A stretch of DNA of 64,000 bases, taken from contig JAAYFJ010000010.1 in NCBI GenBank assembly GCA_012728295.1, forward strand, positions 1 through 64,000, given 5' to 3'. Positions 26,714 to 36,916 of this stretch are shown here, piece by piece. The notes under the pieces are model-generated. The model saw nothing but the letters and a program-made list of their open reading frames with translations. It was not told the origin of the DNA and searched no databases. Position numbers and translations under genes: made by a program. The stretch is from Tissierellia bacterium (GTDB taxonomy: Bacteria > Bacillota > Clostridia > Tissierellales > Peptoniphilaceae). Position 1 is the stretch's first letter. Each line of letters starts with the position of its first letter.

Positions 26714-27788
26714 TAATATACCTGGGAAAATCATCTTAGAAGATGGATCTAGCTTCAATGGTCATATTATTGGACCTTATATAGAGAAAGTTGGTATTTT
26801 AGCCCACTACACATCATATAGTGGATATCAGGAAATCCTTACAGACCCTTCTACATACGGGCAAAGTCTTGTAATACAATATCCGTTGGTTGGAAATTAT
26901 GGTATTAATAGAGTTGATTATGAATCTATACAATCGCATGTAAGCCATCTTATTACTAGAGAAATTTGTAGATTTCCTAATCACTATAAAATGAATAAAA
27001 ATCTTGAAGATTATTTGAACAAAATGAAAATACCTGCAATAACAGGAGTAGACGTTAGACAGATATTAAACCATAGCAAATCAAAAGGCCCATTAAAAGC
27101 AGTTATTGTACATGATGGTATTACCATAGATGAAGGTTTGGAGATTATTAACAACCATGAATTTAATAAAACAGATCTCAAGTTTTTGTCTACTCCAATC
27201 ATCTATGAAATTCCAGGCAATGGACCGAGAATTGCTTTGTTAGACTTAGGTTTAAAACAATCATTATTAAAAAAATTAAATCAGGAAGGATACCATGTTA
27301 CTGTACTTCCTTGGGATACAACATGGGAAGAAATAGAAGACTTAGATATAGATGCTATATTAATATCTTCGGGCCCTGATTTGCCTGTTGTTAGAGAGTT
27401 TGTATTAAAGCAAATAAAACCAAATATTGGGAAATATCCTATTTTTGGAATAGGTTTTGGATACTTAATCTTGGGTGAAGCACTAGGTATGAAACCATCT
27501 TTAATTAAGACTGGCATACACGGAATACAGATGATAAAAGACATTCAAAATGGTAAATTAATACAAGCATCACAAAACATTTCTAATACACTTTGTAGCC
27601 CAGAACAAAATGATATTAATGAAATATATAAATATGTAAACTTAAATTCTAATGCTGGCTTTATTAGTAAATATCATTTAATTCTAGCAGTATCTTTTTA
27701 TCCTGAAGGTTCACCAGGACCAGAAGAAGGACAGAGTTTCTTTGCTACGATGAAAACTATGGTTCAGAGGAGGGGTAATAATGCCTAA
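26703..27788 (+). CDS. carA: carbamoyl-phosphate synthase small subunit, glutaminase-dead variant
   Basis: By position and N-terminal similarity this is CarA/PyrAA, which normally cuts glutamine and channels ammonia to CarB. The N-terminal CarA domain is recognisable ([14 protein letters not shown] 41-54, GNYGIN 64-69). The class I amidotransferase domain is altered at its active site. The usual GICLGHQ is GIGFGYL, so the nucleophile Cys is Gly251. The usual HPEASPGP is YPEGSPGP, so the catalytic His is Tyr333. SNGPGDP is SSGPDLP. Only Glu335 of the triad remains. The frame is open over 361 aa, so it is not simply decayed. TTG 26703 follows GAGGTGG (26691-26697); TTG 26706 is an alternative. 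It overlaps carB by 8 bases. Inferred role: structural partner for an ammonia-using CarB. Confidence 0.9.
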   Translation: MLNSNIPGKIILEDGSSFNGHIIGPYIEKVGILAHYTSYSGYQEILTDPSTYGQSLVIQYPLVGNYGINRVDYESIQSHVSHLITREICRFPNHYKMNKNLEDYLNKMKIPAITGVDVRQILNHSKSKGPLKAVIVHDGITIDEGLEIINNHEFNKTDLKFLSTPIIYEIPGNGPRIALLDLGLKQSLLKKLNQEGYHVTVLPWDTTWEEIEDLDIDAILISSGPDLPVVREFVLKQIKPNIGKYPIFGIGFGYLILGEALGMKPSLIKTGIHGIQMIKDIQNGKLIQASQNISNTLCSPEQNDINEIYKYVNLNSNAGFISKYHLILAVSFYPEGSPGPEEGQSFFATMKTMVQRRGNNA

Positions 27789-30700
27789 ACGCGTAGATCT
27801 TGAAAAAATTGTAGTCATTGGCTCTGGTCCAATTGTAATTGGCCAAGCAGCTGAATTTGATTACTCCGGCACACAAGCTTGTCAAGCCTTGAAAGAAGAG
27901 GGTGTAAAGGTAATACTAATCAACCCAAATCCAGCGACTATTATGACTGACAAAAAAATTGCCCACAAAGTATATATGGAACCATTAACTCTTTCATTTT
28001 TAAAAAAAATATTGAGAAAAGAAAGACCTCAAGCAATATTACCATCTTTAGGCGGCCAAACTGGTCTAAATATGGCTGTAGATTTATATCATGATGGAAT
28101 ATTGGATGAATTACGAATTGAAATATTAGGTACTGATTTGAATGCAATAGAAAAAGCAGAAGATAGAGATAAATTCAAAAACTTTATGAATGAAATAGGC
28201 GAGCCAATTCCTCCTTCTACAATTGTCAATGATGTAAAAGAGGCTTTGGTATTTGCTGATGAAATTGGCTATCCAGTTATTGTTAGGCCTGCTTTTACTT
28301 TAGGTGGAACCGGTGGTGGGATATGCAACGATAGACTAGAGCTACAGACAGTTGTAGAAAATGGATTAAATCTCTCACCTGTAAATCAATGTTTAATTGA
28401 AATGTCAATAGCAGGTTGGAAAGAAATAGAATTTGAAGTCATGAGAGATGCTAATGACACTGCAATAGCTATTTGTTCTATGGAAAATATTGATCCTGTT
28501 GGAATTCATACTGGTGACTCCATTGTTGTTGCCCCTGCTCAGACTCTAACCGACAGAGAAGTTCAAATGTTACGTAATGTTTCTTTAAAAATAATAAGAA
28601 ATCTAGGTATTAAGGGTGGTTGTAACGTACAGTTAGCTCTTCATCCAACTAGCGCTCAATATTACATTATTGAAGTTAACCCAAGGGTATCAAGATCGTC
28701 TGCCTTAGCCAGTAAAGCAACAGGTTTTCCAATAGCTAGGGTTACGGCTAAAATCGCTATAGGTTATGATTTGGATGAAATTCCAAATCCATTGACAGAA
28801 AGCTCATCTTGCGCTGCTGAACCTAGCTTAGATTATATTGCCGTTAAAATGCCACGATTTGCATTTGATAAATTTAGATCTGCAAACAGAAAATTAGGAA
28901 CTCAAATGAAGGCCACAGGAGAAGTAATGGCTTTAGCATTGAGTATTGAAGAAGGGCTACTCAAAGCTGTTAGATCTCTTGAAATTGGCACTGACTACCT
29001 TTCGCTTAACAACCATCTATCATTAAATGATGATCAATTGAAAGAAATAATAATAAATAAAGAAGATGAGCGAATTTTTGCAATCTTTGAGTTGATGCGA
29101 AGAGAGTATAGTGTGGAAAGCATTAGCAATATAACAGATATTGATTTGTTTTATTTAAATAAATTGATGCATATTAAAAAAATTGAAGATACAATGACTG
29201 AAGATTTATCAGATAAAAACTTAATGCATGCAAAAAAATACGGGTTTTCAGACTCTACAATTGCAAGAATTTGCGGTATTGATGAAAAAGAAGTATATCA
29301 GCTAAGAAAAGAATTAGGTATAAATCCTGTATATAAAACAGTTGATACTTGCAGCGGTACTTTAAATCACCACTCTTCATACTTTTACTCGACATATGCT
29401 GAAGAAAATGAGTCTATACCTTCAGATAATAAAAAAGTTATTATTTTAGGTAGCGGTCCAATCAGAATTGGACAAGGGGTTGAATTTGACTACGCTACGG
29501 TTCATTCAATCTGGACCATACATCAAATGGGTTATGATGCTATTATTATTAACAACAATCCTGAAACGGTTTCTACTGATTTTTCAATATCTGATAAATT
29601 ATATTTTGAACCTCTTACATTAGAAGATGTTTATAGTATTATTGAGTTAGAGAGACCGGAAGGTGTGATAGTACAATTTGGAGGTCAAACTGCTATTAAT
29701 TTAGCTAGTGGCTTAGTAGAAAAAGGTGTTAGAATTCTAGGAACATCCTTGGAAAGTATAGATTTAGCTGAGGATCGTGATGAATTTGAGCGAGTGCTTT
29801 CGGAATTAGAAATACCAATGCCAAAGGGACAAGTTACAAACTCTCCAACTGAGGCATTATCAATAGCTAATAGAGTAAGTTATCCTGTTTTAGTCAGACC
29901 TAGTTATGTTCTAGGTGGTAGAAATATGGAAATTCTCTATAATGATGAAGATTTATTGGACTATATGAAAAGAACCCTGCATGAATCAGGCGGTGATGGG
30001 ATTCTTATTGATAAATATTTGGTAGGTTCCGAAGTAGAGGTAGATGCAATTTGTGATGGGAAAGATGTTCTAATACCTGGAATAATGCAACATGTTGAGA
30101 GAGCAGGTGTCCATTCGGGAGACTCCATTGCAGTTTATCCACCAATAAATTTAAGCTCAGATGTAAAAGAAAAACTAGTAGATTATACAACACGTATAGG
30201 TATAGGCTTGGGCATAGTAGGGCTTTATAATATTCAATTTGTAATTGATAGTGAAGAGAAAATATATGTTTTGGAAGTTAATCCAAGAAGCTCCAGAACA
30301 ATTCCTTTCTTATCCAAAGTGACAGGATTGAATATGGCTGAAATTGCAACAAAAGCTATATTAGGTACTTCAATTAAAGAACAGGAAATGCCTATAGGCT
30401 TGTATGAGGAGATAGAAGGGTATGCAGTAAAAATGCCAGTTTTCTCTTTTACAAAACTTAAAAAAGTTGATATTTCCTTAGGCCCTGAAATGAAATCTAC
30501 TGGAGAGGCAATAGGTAAAGATAAAAACCTAGAAAAAGCTTTGTACAAGTCTTTTCTTTCAGCTGGATTTGCAATGCCTGATTACGGTTCTGTACTATTT
30601 ACCATAGGAAATAGAGAAAAACCTGAAGCGTTGAGTTTAGCAAAGGGCTTTAATGATATAGGATATAAAATTATTGCTACTGAAGGAACGTATAATTATT

Positions 30701-30957
30701 TACAAGAGAACAATGTCCCGTGTGAGTTTATAGGTAAAATTGGAAGTCTAGATAAAACAGTTCTAGATGTTATCAGGCACAGGGAAGTCCAATTTGTAAT
30801 TAATACTTTTACTGAAGTTGGCAAAACTAGAATAACCGATGGTTTTTTGATTAGAAGAGAATCCGTAGAGAATAACATTCCATGCTTGACATCCTTAGAT
30901 ACTGCAAAAGCAGTTTTAAGCGTTTTGCAATCAAGAAACTTTTATATTGAGGGGTAA
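27781..30957 (+). CDS. carB: carbamoyl-phosphate synthase large subunit
   Basis: Makes carbamoyl phosphate from bicarbonate, ammonia and two ATP. The two ATP-grasp halves are complete: carboxyphosphate half ([58 protein letters not shown]) and carbamate half ([41 protein letters not shown]). A C-terminal MGS-like allosteric domain follows (about 920-1055). The 1058-aa length is normal. ATG 27781 follows a GGAGGGG site. Its partner CarA lacks glutaminase residues, so this subunit probably receives free ammonia. Confidence 0.97.
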   Translation: MPKRVDLEKIVVIGSGPIVIGQAAEFDYSGTQACQALKEEGVKVILINPNPATIMTDKKIAHKVYMEPLTLSFLKKILRKERPQAILPSLGGQTGLNMAVDLYHDGILDELRIEILGTDLNAIEKAEDRDKFKNFMNEIGEPIPPSTIVNDVKEALVFADEIGYPVIVRPAFTLGGTGGGICNDRLELQTVVENGLNLSPVNQCLIEMSIAGWKEIEFEVMRDANDTAIAICSMENIDPVGIHTGDSIVVAPAQTLTDREVQMLRNVSLKIIRNLGIKGGCNVQLALHPTSAQYYIIEVNPRVSRSSALASKATGFPIARVTAKIAIGYDLDEIPNPLTESSSCAAEPSLDYIAVKMPRFAFDKFRSANRKLGTQMKATGEVMALALSIEEGLLKAVRSLEIGTDYLSLNNHLSLNDDQLKEIIINKEDERIFAIFELMRREYSVESISNITDIDLFYLNKLMHIKKIEDTMTEDLSDKNLMHAKKYGFSDSTIARICGIDEKEVYQLRKELGINPVYKTVDTCSGTLNHHSSYFYSTYAEENESIPSDNKKVIILGSGPIRIGQGVEFDYATVHSIWTIHQMGYDAIIINNNPETVSTDFSISDKLYFEPLTLEDVYSIIELERPEGVIVQFGGQTAINLASGLVEKGVRILGTSLESIDLAEDRDEFERVLSELEIPMPKGQVTNSPTEALSIANRVSYPVLVRPSYVLGGRNMEILYNDEDLLDYMKRTLHESGGDGILIDKYLVGSEVEVDAICDGKDVLIPGIMQHVERAGVHSGDSIAVYPPINLSSDVKEKLVDYTTRIGIGLGIVGLYNIQFVIDSEEKIYVLEVNPRSSRTIPFLSKVTGLNMAEIATKAILGTSIKEQEMPIGLYEEIEGYAVKMPVFSFTKLKKVDISLGPEMKSTGEAIGKDKNLEKALYKSFLSAGFAMPDYGSVLFTIGNREKPEALSLAKGFNDIGYKIIATEGTYNYLQENNVPCEFIGKIGSLDKTVLDVIRHREVQFVINTFTEVGKTRITDGFLIRRESVENNIPCLTSLDTAKAVLSVLQSRNFYIEG

Positions 30958-30959
30958 CT

Positions 30960-31724
30960 ATGTTTCATATAGGTAAAGTTGTTGAAAATATAGCAATTAA
31001 TAATAGTCGTGACATTGTTAAGATGACAGTTTCACTAGATAGTGAAGTTATTCTAAATGTAAAACCTGGTCAATTTGCTTACATTACTGTTCCAGGAGGT
31101 AAAGCGTTTTTAAAGCGCCCAATTTCAATAGCTCATAACAATGGACGAGAATTAGTTTTTATATATAGAAAAGTTGGAATTGGTACAGAAGAGCTTTCAA
31201 AAATTGTTATTGGCTCAGAAATAGAGCTTATGGTGCCTTTAGGCAATGGCTATGAATACTTGCCTACAAAAAATTATATTGCATTAGTAGGCGGAGGGGT
31301 TGGCATACCTCCATTATGGGAATTATCTAAAGTATTAAAAAGAAGAGGTAATGTCCTTGATATATATTTAGGATTTAAGACAAAAACTGATATTTTCCTT
31401 ATGGAAGAGCTTTCATTATATGGCACAGTTTACGTTGCAACAGAAGACGGATCTTTTGGTTACAAAGGATTTATTACTGATGTAATTTCTGATGTAGCTT
31501 CATCAAAATATGATTGTATTTTTGGATGCGGTCCTTTGCCAATGCTAAAAGAGGTAAAAAAACATAGCAATTTATTTACAAAAGGGTTGGTATCTTTAGA
31601 AGAAAGAATGGCATGTGGCTTTGGAGTATGCATGGGATGTACTGTTGACACTACTAGGGGAAGAGTACGAGTGTGCAAAGAAGGTCCTGTATTTCCTTTG
31701 GAGGAGGTGTTTATTGTTGACTGA
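30960..31724 (+). CDS. pyrK: dihydroorotate dehydrogenase B electron-transfer subunit
   Basis: FAD and 2Fe-2S subunit that links PyrD to NAD(H). An N-terminal FAD-binding barrel (FLKRPISIAH, about 50-59) is followed by the NAD-binding GGGVGIPP and a C-terminal cluster motif C-x4-C-x2-C-x11-C (CGFGVCMGC...VC). The 254-aa length is typical. It starts 2 bases after carB and its 3' end overlaps pyrD. Its presence shows PyrD is the class 1B, NAD-dependent type suited to anaerobes. Confidence 0.96.
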   Translation: MFHIGKVVENIAINNSRDIVKMTVSLDSEVILNVKPGQFAYITVPGGKAFLKRPISIAHNNGRELVFIYRKVGIGTEELSKIVIGSEIELMVPLGNGYEYLPTKNYIALVGGGVGIPPLWELSKVLKRRGNVLDIYLGFKTKTDIFLMEELSLYGTVYVATEDGSFGYKGFITDVISDVASSKYDCIFGCGPLPMLKEVKKHSNLFTKGLVSLEERMACGFGVCMGCTVDTTRGRVRVCKEGPVFPLEEVFIVD

Positions 31725-32625
31725 TATTTCTGTAAAAATTGATAATCTTTTTTTAAAAAATCCTATTATGCCGGCTTCAGGATGCTTTGGATATGGAAGG
31801 GAATTTAGTGAATTATACTCTTTGTCTGAACTAGGCGCAATAGTAGTCAAGTCCATTTCTCCAAATCCTAAAAAAGGAAATGAAACTCCTAGAATTGCAG
31901 AAACACCTTCAGGCATGTTGAATGCTATAGGGCTACAAAATCCAGGTATTGAACATGTAGATAAAGAACTCTCTTTTCTAAAGAAATTTAACACTCCAGT
32001 TATTTGTAACGTTGCCGCTGATACGTTTGATGGCTATTTAAAAGTTGCTTCAGCTTTGGATAAGAGAGATGATGTACATGCTCTCGAAATTAATATTTCT
32101 TGCCCTAATGTCGCATGTGGAGGCATGTCTTTTGGTACTGACCCTGATTTAGTTTATAATTTAACAAAGTCTATAGTAGATATTTGCAATAAACCTGTAA
32201 TAATGAAACTAACACCTAATGTTACAGATATAGTTAGTATTGCTAAAGCTGCAGAAGAAGGCGGGGCAAACGCTTTAAGTCTTATTAATACTTTGTTAGG
32301 GATGAAAATAGACATAAATACAGGAAAACCACTGTTAGCAAATAAAACTGGGGGGCTATCAGGGCCAGCAATTAGACCAGTAGCAATAAGGATGGTATAT
32401 CAGGTTTATGATGCCGTTGACATTCCTATCATAGGAATGGGGGGAGTATCTTCTGTTGATGATGTAATTGAAATGGCATATGCAGGAGCATCTGCTGTTG
32501 CAATAGGCGCGTATCAATTTGTCGATCCTTATATTTGCATTAATATCATAGAAGAATTACCTAAAAGAATATTAGAACTAGGTCATAAGTCATGGACAGA
32601 TTTAGTTGGCTACGCTCATAGATAA
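31714..32625 (+). CDS. pyrD: dihydroorotate dehydrogenase B catalytic subunit
   Basis: FMN enzyme oxidising dihydroorotate to orotate. The class 1 catalytic cysteine is Cys130 (INISCPNV), and the FMN-binding GMGGVSSVDDVIEM block is near the C-terminus. The start is TTG 31714 (or TTG 31717), 6 bases after AGGAGG (31702-31707) inside the end of pyrK, giving about 303 aa. A longer frame beginning at 31615 has only non-conserved sequence and is rejected as the start. It works with PyrK encoded just upstream. Confidence 0.96.
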   Translation: MLTDISVKIDNLFLKNPIMPASGCFGYGREFSELYSLSELGAIVVKSISPNPKKGNETPRIAETPSGMLNAIGLQNPGIEHVDKELSFLKKFNTPVICNVAADTFDGYLKVASALDKRDDVHALEINISCPNVACGGMSFGTDPDLVYNLTKSIVDICNKPVIMKLTPNVTDIVSIAKAAEEGGANALSLINTLLGMKIDINTGKPLLANKTGGLSGPAIRPVAIRMVYQVYDAVDIPIIGMGGVSSVDDVIEMAYAGASAVAIGAYQFVDPYICINIIEELPKRILELGHKSWTDLVGYAHR

Positions 32626-32635
32626 GGAGATAACT

Positions 32636-33334
32636 ATGAAAGACTTAATTGTTGCTCTCGATGTTAGTAGCATTGATCAACTTGATTATTTTTTAAACTT
32701 ATTTAATGAACCAATTTATGTAAAAGTTGGAATGGAACTGTTCTATAGTTTAGGGTTTGAAGCTATTAACAGAATTATTGAAAAAAAACATAATGTATTT
32801 TTAGATTTAAAACTTCACGACATACCTAATACAGTATATAATGCAATGAAAGCTTTACTTGTTAACCCTATTTCTATGGTTAATGTTCACGCTGCTGGTG
32901 GAATTGACATGATGAAAGCAGCAGCAAGAGCTAGAGATCAGTCAGATAATAAACCTTTGTTAATAGCTGTAACTATGCTAACTTCAACCTCAAAAGAAAC
33001 TATGAATGAAGAGATACTTATACCTGGTAATGTTGATAGTACAGTATTAAAATACGCTAAAACTGCAAAAGACGCTGGTTTCGATGGTGTAGTCTGCTCA
33101 GCTAGGGAAGTTCCTTTGATTAAATCAAAGCTTGGAAATGATTTCATTACTGTAACTCCAGGAATTAGACCTTTAGGATATGGAGATGATGATCAAAAAC
33201 GTATAGTAACTCCAATAGACGCAGCAAAACTAGGTTCTGATTTTATCGTGGTTGGACGTCCAATAACAAAGTCTTCAATACCATCTATAGCCTATAACGA
33301 TATTAAGACGCAATTTTTAGGAGGTAAACGATGA
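32636..33334 (+). CDS. pyrF: orotidine-5'-phosphate decarboxylase
   Basis: Decarboxylates OMP to UMP, the last step of the pathway. The catalytic Asp-Lys-x-x-Asp set is in DLKLHDIPNT (about 59-68). The phosphate-binding TPGIRP and VVGRPIT motifs follow. At 232 aa it is the short bacterial form. ATG 32636 has AAGGAGA 5 bases upstream. It overlaps pyrE by 4 bases (ATGA). Confidence 0.97.
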   Translation: MKDLIVALDVSSIDQLDYFLNLFNEPIYVKVGMELFYSLGFEAINRIIEKKHNVFLDLKLHDIPNTVYNAMKALLVNPISMVNVHAAGGIDMMKAAARARDQSDNKPLLIAVTMLTSTSKETMNEEILIPGNVDSTVLKYAKTAKDAGFDGVVCSAREVPLIKSKLGNDFITVTPGIRPLGYGDDDQKRIVTPIDAAKLGSDFIVVGRPITKSSIPSIAYNDIKTQFLGGKR

Positions 33335-33960
33335 AAAATATTGCTGAAGCATTATTAGATTTAAAAGCTGTAATTTTAAGACCGCAAGAACCTTTTACTT
33401 GGGCTTCTGGTATTTTATCTCCAATATATTGTGATAATCGACTAACTTTGTCTTATCCAAAAGAAAGAACTTTAATAATTAACGGATTTTGTGACCTAAT
33501 AACAGACAAATATCCTGATACTGAAATGATTATGGGTACTGCTACAGCTGGAATACCACACGCTGCTATTATTGCAGACAGACTAAATTTACCTATGGGC
33601 TATGTGCGAAGTAAAACAAAAGACCATGGTAGGCAAAATCAAATAGAAGGCGCTATTTACAATGGAGTTAAAGTGATATTAATTGAGGATTTGATATCAA
33701 CAGGGATATCTTCTATCAATGCTGCAAAAGCTCTTATAGATGCTGGATGTGAAGTCTTAGCTGTAGTTTCTATTTTTAACTATGAGTTAAAAGATAGCAT
33801 TATCGCTTTTAATGAAAGTGGTATACCATTTTATTCACTAACTAATTACACTGAATTAATTGATGTAGCTGTAAAAAGAAACTATGTAGAAAAATCTATG
33901 CTTAATAAATTAATGCAGTGGAAATTAAATCCTCATAATCAAGCTTGGATTGGGGAATAA
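33331..33960 (+). CDS. pyrE: orotate phosphoribosyltransferase
   Basis: Joins orotate to PRPP giving OMP. The PRPP-binding signature VILIEDLISTGISS is near residues 113-126, and the catalytic-loop KTKDHGRQNQIEG lies upstream. The 209-aa length is normal. It ends the pyr operon; no clear terminator follows. Gene order B-C-AA-AB-K-D-F-E equals that of B. subtilis except for the missing pyrR and pyrP at the front. Confidence 0.97.
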   Translation: MKNIAEALLDLKAVILRPQEPFTWASGILSPIYCDNRLTLSYPKERTLIINGFCDLITDKYPDTEMIMGTATAGIPHAAIIADRLNLPMGYVRSKTKDHGRQNQIEGAIYNGVKVILIEDLISTGISSINAAKALIDAGCEVLAVVSIFNYELKDSIIAFNESGIPFYSLTNYTELIDVAVKRNYVEKSMLNKLMQWKLNPHNQAWIGE

Positions 33961-33995
33961 TCAACTGTATTAATATTATGTAGTTTTACGTGCTA

Positions 33996-34024
33996 TTGAC
34001 TTTCACTGATAAAAGTAATACAAT
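33996..34024 (+). promoter_or_regulatory. promoter of rny
   Basis: TTGACT (33996-34001), a 17-base spacer and TACAAT (34019-34024), within the 144-base gap between pyrE and rny. The transcript would have a leader of about 75 bases. Confidence 0.75.
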
Positions 34025-34104
34025 TTAAGGTGCGGCTAAATGTCGTTTGAAATGTTAATTTAAAATTTGAAACTTGAAAACTGAATAAGGAGGTGATTGT
34101 ATAA

Positions 34105-35646
34105 GTGAATCCATTATTAATAGGAATACTGATAATACTAGCAATTATTGTTGGATGCGTTGTCGGATTTCTTATCCGTAAGCATATATCAGAAGGAAAG
34201 ATTAATAACGCAGAAGAGCTTGCTAAAAGCATAATTAGAGATGCAGAAAAAAATGGTGAAGCTCAAAAGAAAGAGATGTTATTAGAAGCAAAAGACGAAG
34301 CTCACAGATTGTTACAAGAAGCTGCGAAAGAGAATAAAGAGCGAAGATCTGAAGTGCAAAAAGCCGAAAAAAGAATTATTCAACGAGAAGAGACTCTTGA
34401 CAAGAGAACAAATAACGTTGAGAAAAAAGAAGAACAGCTAAATGAACAATTTAAAACATTAGAGACAAAAGAGAAAAAAGCTGATGAATTAATTGACCAA
34501 CGAACTGAAGAATTGGAAAAAGTTGCTAACCTAACTTCAGAAGAAGCAAAAGTAATATTATTGTCAGAATTAGAAAAAGAATTGGCAATGGAATCTGCTC
34601 TTATGATAAAAGAATCAGAAAGTAGAATAAGAGAAGAATCTGATAAAATGGCTAGAGATATCCTATCAACAGTTATCCAAAGATACGCTGCAGATCACGT
34701 AGCAGAAACTACTGTATCTGTAGTTAGTTTGCCTAATGACGAAATGAAGGGTAGGATAATTGGAAGGGAAGGGCGTAATATTAGAACCCTTGAATCATTA
34801 ACTGGAATTGACTTAATTATTGATGACACACCAGAAGCGGTAGTCTTGTCTGGGTTTGATCCTATGAGGAGAGAAGTTGCAAGAATAGCGCTTGAAAAAT
34901 TAGTTATTGATGGTCGTATACACCCTACCAGAATTGAAGAAATGGTAAATAAAGCCAAAAGAGAAGTAGAGCAATCTATAAAAGAAGCAGGGGAGCAGGC
35001 TACGTTTGACACAGGTGTTCATGGACTTCATCCTGAATTGATTAAAATTTTAGGACGCTTGAAGTACCGTACCAGCTATGGTCAAAATGTATTAAAACAT
35101 TCAATCGAAGTATCAACACTTGCTGGAATGATGGCACATGAATTAGGTGCTGATGTAAAAGTTGCTAAGAGAGCCGGTTTATTACATGATATCGGTAAAG
35201 CACTTGACCACGAAATCGAAGGACCTCATATCGACATCGGAGTAGATATAGCAAAACGCTATAAAGAAAATGATGCTGTTATCCACGGAATTGCCGCTCA
35301 TCATGGTGATATAGAGGCAAAAACAGTGGAAGCGGTATTGGTGCAAGCAGCAGATGCAATATCAGCTGCAAGGCCCTGTGCTAGACGTGAAACCCTTGAA
35401 TCATATATCAAACGATTGGAAAAACTTGAAGAGATTGCAAACTCATTTGATGGAGTAAATAAGTGTTTTGCAATTCAAGCAGGCAGAGAAGTAAGAATTA
35501 TTGTTGAACCTGACAAAATCTCGGAACTAGAAATGGTTCATCTAGCTAAAAATGTTGTGCAAAAGATTGAGGAAGAAATGGAATATCCAGGACAGATTAA
35601 AATCAATCTAATAAGAGAAACACGTACAGTTGACTTTGCAAAGTAA
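34105..35646 (+). CDS. rny: ribonuclease Y
   Basis: Membrane-anchored endoribonuclease that starts mRNA decay in Firmicutes. Residues 1-22 form a membrane anchor, about 25-190 are a charged coiled coil, a KH RNA-binding domain follows ([15 protein letters not shown], near 213-227), then an HD domain with [10 protein letters not shown]. The 513-aa length is typical. GTG 34105 is preceded at 8 bases by AAGGAGGTGA, a full match to the 16S anti-Shine-Dalgarno, predicting strong translation despite the GTG start. Confidence 0.97.
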   Translation: MNPLLIGILIILAIIVGCVVGFLIRKHISEGKINNAEELAKSIIRDAEKNGEAQKKEMLLEAKDEAHRLLQEAAKENKERRSEVQKAEKRIIQREETLDKRTNNVEKKEEQLNEQFKTLETKEKKADELIDQRTEELEKVANLTSEEAKVILLSELEKELAMESALMIKESESRIREESDKMARDILSTVIQRYAADHVAETTVSVVSLPNDEMKGRIIGREGRNIRTLESLTGIDLIIDDTPEAVVLSGFDPMRREVARIALEKLVIDGRIHPTRIEEMVNKAKREVEQSIKEAGEQATFDTGVHGLHPELIKILGRLKYRTSYGQNVLKHSIEVSTLAGMMAHELGADVKVAKRAGLLHDIGKALDHEIEGPHIDIGVDIAKRYKENDAVIHGIAAHHGDIEAKTVEAVLVQAADAISAARPCARRETLESYIKRLEKLEEIANSFDGVNKCFAIQAGREVRIIVEPDKISELEMVHLAKNVVQKIEEEMEYPGQIKINLIRETRTVDFAK

Positions 35647-35655
35647 CTAATAATT

Positions 35656-35691
35656 AGAAATAGAACCCGTCTAAAGATGGGTTCTATTTCT
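35656..35691 (+). terminator. hairpin after rny (weak terminator)
   Basis: AGAAATAGAACCCGTCT (35656-35672) pairs with 35675-35691, 17 positions including one G-T pair, with a very tight loop. No pure T-run follows, so termination may be partial; aspC starts 22 bases later. Confidence 0.55.
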
Positions 35692-35712
35692 ATACATACT
35701 AAGGGAGGAAAT

Positions 35713-36912
35713 ATGAAATCTATATCTAAATTAGGACAATCAATACAACCATCACTAACATTAGCATTAACCGCGAAAGCAAAAAAAATGAAGTCTCAAG
35801 GAGAAGATGTAATTAGTTTTACGGCAGGCGAACCTGACTTCAATACTCCTGAGAATATTTGTAATGCTGGTATAGAAGCAATTAACAAGGGTTTGACTAA
35901 ATATACCGTAGCATCTGGAATGGATGAATTAAAAGAAGCCATTGTGAATAAGCTATCCTCAGAAAACAATTTGGAATACACTAAAAGTCAAATAATTGTT
36001 TCTAATGGAGCTAAACACTCATTATTTAACGTGCTTTTTGCTTTGTGCAATGAAGGTGATGATGTCATTTTGCCATCGCCTTATTGGGTAACATATCCTG
36101 AACTAATTAAACTAGTAGGCGCTAATCCAATTATCATTGAAACTTCAGAATCTAATGGATTTAAAGTTACTATTGATCAGTTAAATAAAATAGATCCTAC
36201 TAAAGTAAAAGCAATTATCATCAATAACCCAAATAACCCTACTGGGGCAGTATATTCTAAAAAAGAACTTGAAGATATTGGAAATTGGTGTGTAAAGCAT
36301 GACATATATATAATTGCAGATGAAATTTATGAAAAATTAGTTTATGATGGAATAAACTTTGTTAGTATGGCGAATATTAATGATGATATTAAAGACAGAA
36401 CAATAATAATCAATGGTATGAGTAAAACCTTTTCAATGACAGGTTGGAGAATTGGATACATTGCTTCAAATAATGACGCTGTTATTCGTGTTATAAGCGG
36501 CTTACAATCACATATGACATCTAACCCGTGCTCAATATCTCAATATGCTTCTGTAGTTGCATTAGAAGACTCTGATGAGTTTATTCTTTCAATGAAGACT
36601 ACTTTTGAGAAGAGAAGAAACTTAATGCTATCTTTAGTTAATGATATTAAAGAAGTTTCATGCGAGAAACCAGAAGGTGCTTTCTATATTATGTTGAATA
36701 TTCAAAACGTTATTGGAAAGACAATTGCTGGCAAAGTAATCAATAATTCTATCGATTTTGCTGATGTGTTGCTAGATGAAGCAAAAGTATCAGTAGTGCC
36801 AGGCGTTGGATTTGGTGCAGAAGGCTTTGTTAGACTTTCTTATTCCATATCAGAAAAAGATATCGAGGAAGGTATAAAGAGAATAAAGGATTTACTATCC
36901 ACTATGAGGTAG
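35713..36912 (+). CDS. class I pyridoxal-phosphate aminotransferase (aspartate type)
   Basis: Fold-type I aminotransferase of the AspC/PatA group, 399 aa. The PLP-binding lysine is Lys238 in NGMSKTFSMTGWRIGY. NNPNNPTGAVYS and the C-terminal VRLSYSIS with its substrate-binding Arg are present. Substrate is probably aspartate or another common amino acid with 2-oxoglutarate; exact specificity cannot be read. ATG 35713 follows GGGAGG at 4 bases. It lies between rny and a recombinase gene, both unrelated in function. Confidence 0.92.
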   Translation: MKSISKLGQSIQPSLTLALTAKAKKMKSQGEDVISFTAGEPDFNTPENICNAGIEAINKGLTKYTVASGMDELKEAIVNKLSSENNLEYTKSQIIVSNGAKHSLFNVLFALCNEGDDVILPSPYWVTYPELIKLVGANPIIIETSESNGFKVTIDQLNKIDPTKVKAIIINNPNNPTGAVYSKKELEDIGNWCVKHDIYIIADEIYEKLVYDGINFVSMANINDDIKDRTIIINGMSKTFSMTGWRIGYIASNNDAVIRVISGLQSHMTSNPCSISQYASVVALEDSDEFILSMKTTFEKRRNLMLSLVNDIKEVSCEKPEGAFYIMLNIQNVIGKTIAGKVINNSIDFADVLLDEAKVSVVPGVGFGAEGFVRLSYSISEKDIEEGIKRIKDLLSTMR

Positions 36913-36916
36913 AATA

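Noticed and set aside
26703..27788. carA as a pseudogene
   Set aside because: The frame is uninterrupted over 361 codons, overlaps both neighbours and keeps its N-terminal domain motifs; only the glutaminase residues are changed.
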